In this document: positions 22,068-26,893 of the stretch, one piece after another
How positions within the stretch are numbered: the first letter of the stretch is position 1
How the letters are laid out: each line of letters begins with the position of its first letter
Assembly (NCBI GenBank): GCA_023266695.1
Contig: JAHFPO010000010.1
Location: forward strand, 1-26,893
Direction: 5' to 3'
Length of the DNA stretch: 26,893 nucleotides
Source: Hyphomicrobiales bacterium
GTDB lineage: Bacteria; Pseudomonadota; Alphaproteobacteria; Rhizobiales; Xanthobacteraceae
The notes under the pieces: generated by a model
What the model was told of the DNA's origin: nothing
Databases searched by the model: none
What the model saw: the letters and a program-made list of their open reading frames with translations, nothing else
Translations under genes and position numbers: made by a program

Positions 22068-22526
22068 TTGGCTCTTTTCATTCGTTTCTTCGTGGTGATT
22101 TTCGCCTACTGGCTGGCGGCCCTGGCGGCGGGCGCCGTGCTCGTTTTCGGCGCGGTCGCACCCGCGGCCGATGTTCCGACCGGCGGCCACGTCGCGCCCG
22201 TGCTCTGGATTCTCGTGCTGACCACGGGCACCTTCGTCGCCTTCTACTCGTTCGCCCCGTCGATCGTCGTCATCTTGCTCACCGAGAGCTTCGGCTGGCG
22301 CTCGGTGGTGATTTATGCCGTCGCCGGGGGCGCGATCGGGCTGTTCTGCGGCGTCACCTACGGCTTCCTCGACTGGAGCCCGGGCCCGCGCCTCGACGTC
22401 TCGCTCGACGGCAACGCGGAATTGATGGCGGGCGCCGGGATTGCCGCCGGCATCGTCTACTGGCTGGTTGCCGGACGCAATGCCGGCGCTTGGCGAAGCG
22501 TGCCTGCTTCCCAAACGCGGCCCTGA
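22068..22526 (+). CDS. Small four-helix membrane protein, unknown function
   Basis: I do not recognise a named family. The 152 residues form four hydrophobic segments (about 8-30, 43-70, 77-100 and 120-136) and a short polar C-terminus, so this is an inner-membrane protein. Between helices 3 and 4 lies a polar loop, DWSPGPRLDVSLDGNAELM. The best start is TTG at 22068, with GAGGA overlapping the rlmN stop codon (22058-22060) four to five bases upstream, implying translational coupling to rlmN. A strong hydrophobic pattern and a clean Shine-Dalgarno argue for a real gene. Similar small membrane proteins often sit between rlmN and argG in Rhizobiales (from memory). Function unknown. Confidence 0.75.
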   Translation: MALFIRFFVVIFAYWLAALAAGAVLVFGAVAPAADVPTGGHVAPVLWILVLTTGTFVAFYSFAPSIVVILLTESFGWRSVVIYAVAGGAIGLFCGVTYGFLDWSPGPRLDVSLDGNAELMAGAGIAAGIVYWLVAGRNAGAWRSVPASQTRP

Positions 22527-22537
22527 CTGCCGGCACT

Positions 22538-22565
22538 TTGCGCCCGCCCCGCGTCCGCCTATAAG
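22538..22565 (+). promoter_or_regulatory. Predicted argG promoter
   Basis: TTGCGC (22538-22543) and TATAAG (22560-22565) are separated by 16 bp, directly after the membrane-protein gene. A start near 22572 would leave a leader of about 20 nt before the argG ATG. I see no ARG-box-like palindrome. Confidence 0.4.
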
Positions 22566-22590
22566 GGCGCGACTTTCGCAGGGAATTTCC

Positions 22591-23823
<1,233 letters not shown>

Positions 23824-23874
23824 ATTGCCAAATTCGTCGCGCCTGCTGGCGTATGGCGCCGCGAGCACCTAACT

Positions 23875-23890
23875 AGCTGTAAGCAGCTTT
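23875..23890 (+). terminator. Weak hairpin after argG
   Basis: AGCTG (23875-23879) and CAGCT (23884-23888) with loop TAAG are followed by only three T. The 5-bp stem sits 51 nt past the argG stop and about 20 nt before the protease gene start; it may be a weak terminator or chance. Confidence 0.25.
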
Positions 23891-23909
23891 CCGGCCGCAG
23901 GAGATTCCG

Positions 23910-25028
23910 ATGCCCTGGTCGCTCACGCTCGGATCGGTCGTCGGCACGGCGGTCCGCATCCATGTCACTTTCCTGCTGTTCCTGGTGTGGATCTGGGCCG
24001 CCTATTACCGCCTGGGCGGCGCGGCGGCGGCCTGGGAAGGCGTCGCCTTCGTCGCGCTCCTGTTCCTGTGCGTGCTCCTGCACGAATTCGGCCATGTCTT
24101 CGCCGCGCGCCGCTACGGCGTGAGGACGTCCGACATCACGCTCTGGCCGTTCGGCGGCATCGCCAATCTCGAGCGCATTCCGGAGAAACCGCTCGAGGAA
24201 CTGGTGGTCGCGATCGCGGGTCCCGCGGTCAATGTGATCATCGCGGCGGCATTGATGGTCTACATCGGTTTTACCGTCGATCCGGAGGAGCTCATGAAGA
24301 TCGAGGACCCGGCCGTCGGAATGGCCGTGAAGATCGCCGGCGCCAATATCTTCCTCGTGCTCTTCAACATGATCCCGGCCTTCCCGATGGACGGCGGCCG
24401 CGTGCTGCGCGCGCTCTTGGCGATCAAGCTCGGCTTTGCGCGCGCGACCGAGATCGCGGCCACGATCGGCCAGGGTCTTGCGATCGCGTTCGGCATCCTC
24501 GGCATTTTCACCAACCCGATGCTGATCGTGATCGCGGTGTTCGTCTTCCTCGCCGCTTCCGGCGAGGTGGGCCACGTGCAGCTGCGCGAGGTCGCGCGTG
24601 GCGCGCTGGTCGCCGACGCCATGATCACGAAATTCCAGGCGCTCGGCACCCAGGCGACCGTGAGCGACGCGGTCGACGCGTTGATCCATACGACACAAAA
24701 GGAATTCCCCATCGTCGACGGCGGCGGGCGGCTGCGTGGCGTACTCACCCGCGACGCCATGATCAAGGCGTTGAAGGAGCGCGGCTCCGAGGCTCCCGTG
24801 CTCGAGGTGATGGAGGCCGACGTGCCGACGATCGCCGCCCGCGCCAAGCTCGAATCCGCGCTGAAATTGTTGACCGAGAAGCGCCCGTCCGCGATCGGCG
24901 TGACCGATACGCTCGGCCGCCTGGTCGGACTGCTCACCGCCGAGAACCTCGGCGAGATGATGATGGTGCGCTCGGCCCGCGCCAACCGCTCACACGGTCC
25001 CTGGGGTCGTCGCACGGCCGGCGCTTGA
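23910..25028 (+). CDS. Site-2 protease family (M50) with two CBS domains
   Basis: This is an intramembrane zinc metalloprotease of the M50B/SpoIVFB-like group. The 372 residues have an N-terminal helix, then LLHEFGHVFAARRYGV with the zinc-binding HEFGH (58-62; catalytic Glu59). The second zinc ligand is in NMIPAFPMDGGRVLRAL (Asp161). Family segments DITLWPFGGIANLERIPEKP and AIAGPAVNVIIAAALM lie between. From about 230 there are two CBS motifs (VADAMITKFQALGTQATVSD and VMEADVPTIAARAKLESALK), as in archaeal and bacterial CBS-containing S2Ps, where nucleotide binding may gate activity. AGGAG precedes the ATG by seven bases. The substrate is unknown; no sigma or anti-sigma gene is adjacent. Confidence 0.93.
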   Translation: MPWSLTLGSVVGTAVRIHVTFLLFLVWIWAAYYRLGGAAAAWEGVAFVALLFLCVLLHEFGHVFAARRYGVRTSDITLWPFGGIANLERIPEKPLEELVVAIAGPAVNVIIAAALMVYIGFTVDPEELMKIEDPAVGMAVKIAGANIFLVLFNMIPAFPMDGGRVLRALLAIKLGFARATEIAATIGQGLAIAFGILGIFTNPMLIVIAVFVFLAASGEVGHVQLREVARGALVADAMITKFQALGTQATVSDAVDALIHTTQKEFPIVDGGGRLRGVLTRDAMIKALKERGSEAPVLEVMEADVPTIAARAKLESALKLLTEKRPSAIGVTDTLGRLVGLLTAENLGEMMMVRSARANRSHGPWGRRTAGA

Positions 25029-25115
25029 GGAATCGACCCCGCGCCTGCTAGACCGTTGCCACAACCCCCTCGAACCGTGTCATTTCCGGCTCCGGCCGGG
25101 TCGGATAACTTTTCC

Positions 25116-26893
<1,778 letters not shown>

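Overview
The window is GC-rich, densely coding and almost entirely chromosomal housekeeping DNA. Gene content and order point to an alphaproteobacterium of the order Hyphomicrobiales (Rhizobiales), perhaps near Bradyrhizobium/Xanthobacteraceae. The clues are ffh-rpsP-rimM divergent from dapF-mtaB-ftsY-yciB, a ccmABCD-ccmG cluster beside acnA, a DUF2794 gene, an IalB-family protein, and rlmN followed by argG. The genus is inference. I see no prophage, insertion sequence, CRISPR array, tRNA or rRNA.

Layout. 1-2173 (minus): the 3'-truncated rimM, then rpsP and ffh, transcribed as ffh-rpsP-rimM (ribosome biogenesis and SRP). 2405-6112 (plus): dapF, mtaB, ftsY and yciB, with mtaB and ftsY overlapping by an ATGA. 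6119-8942 (minus): the heme-export part of cytochrome c maturation, read ccmA-ccmB-ccmC-ccmD-ccmG, including a 58-residue ccmD. 9247-13522 (plus): acnA with a recognisable promoter, a DUF1223 exported protein, a 367-bp structured non-coding gap, and a DUF2794 protein. 13595-17884 (minus): a Bax-inhibitor-1-like membrane protein and a YbbA/YbbP ABC exporter. 17883-19918 (plus): tesA, thpR, phhB and a DUF1232 protein, closed by an intrinsic terminator. 20136-26893 (plus): ialB-like, rlmN, a small membrane protein, argG, an M50 site-2 protease with CBS domains, and typA running off the end.

How they fit together. ffh and ftsY encode the two SRP-pathway GTPases and lie on opposite strands around dapF and mtaB. 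Ribosome and translation functions (rpsP, rimM, mtaB, rlmN, typA) recur, and ccmABCD with ccmG moves heme and reductant to the periplasm for c-type cytochromes. ybbA-ybbP and tesA form the divergent trio also known from Escherichia coli, here packed so tightly that their ATG start codons share one CATG.

The most interesting non-genic signals are: (1) two perfect 12-bp-arm palindromes side by side, in frame inside rlmN, where they appear to add a peptide insert to the enzyme; (2) the gap 12790-13156, with an 18-bp long-range stem capped by G-runs, a second bulged stem, a minus-strand promoter candidate and a minus-strand terminator with seven U, which together look like an unannotated small RNA of about 190 nt; (3) a 16-bp perfect palindrome before the DUF1232 gene; (4) an inverted repeat across the acnA promoter. 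No wholly new multi-gene system is evident.
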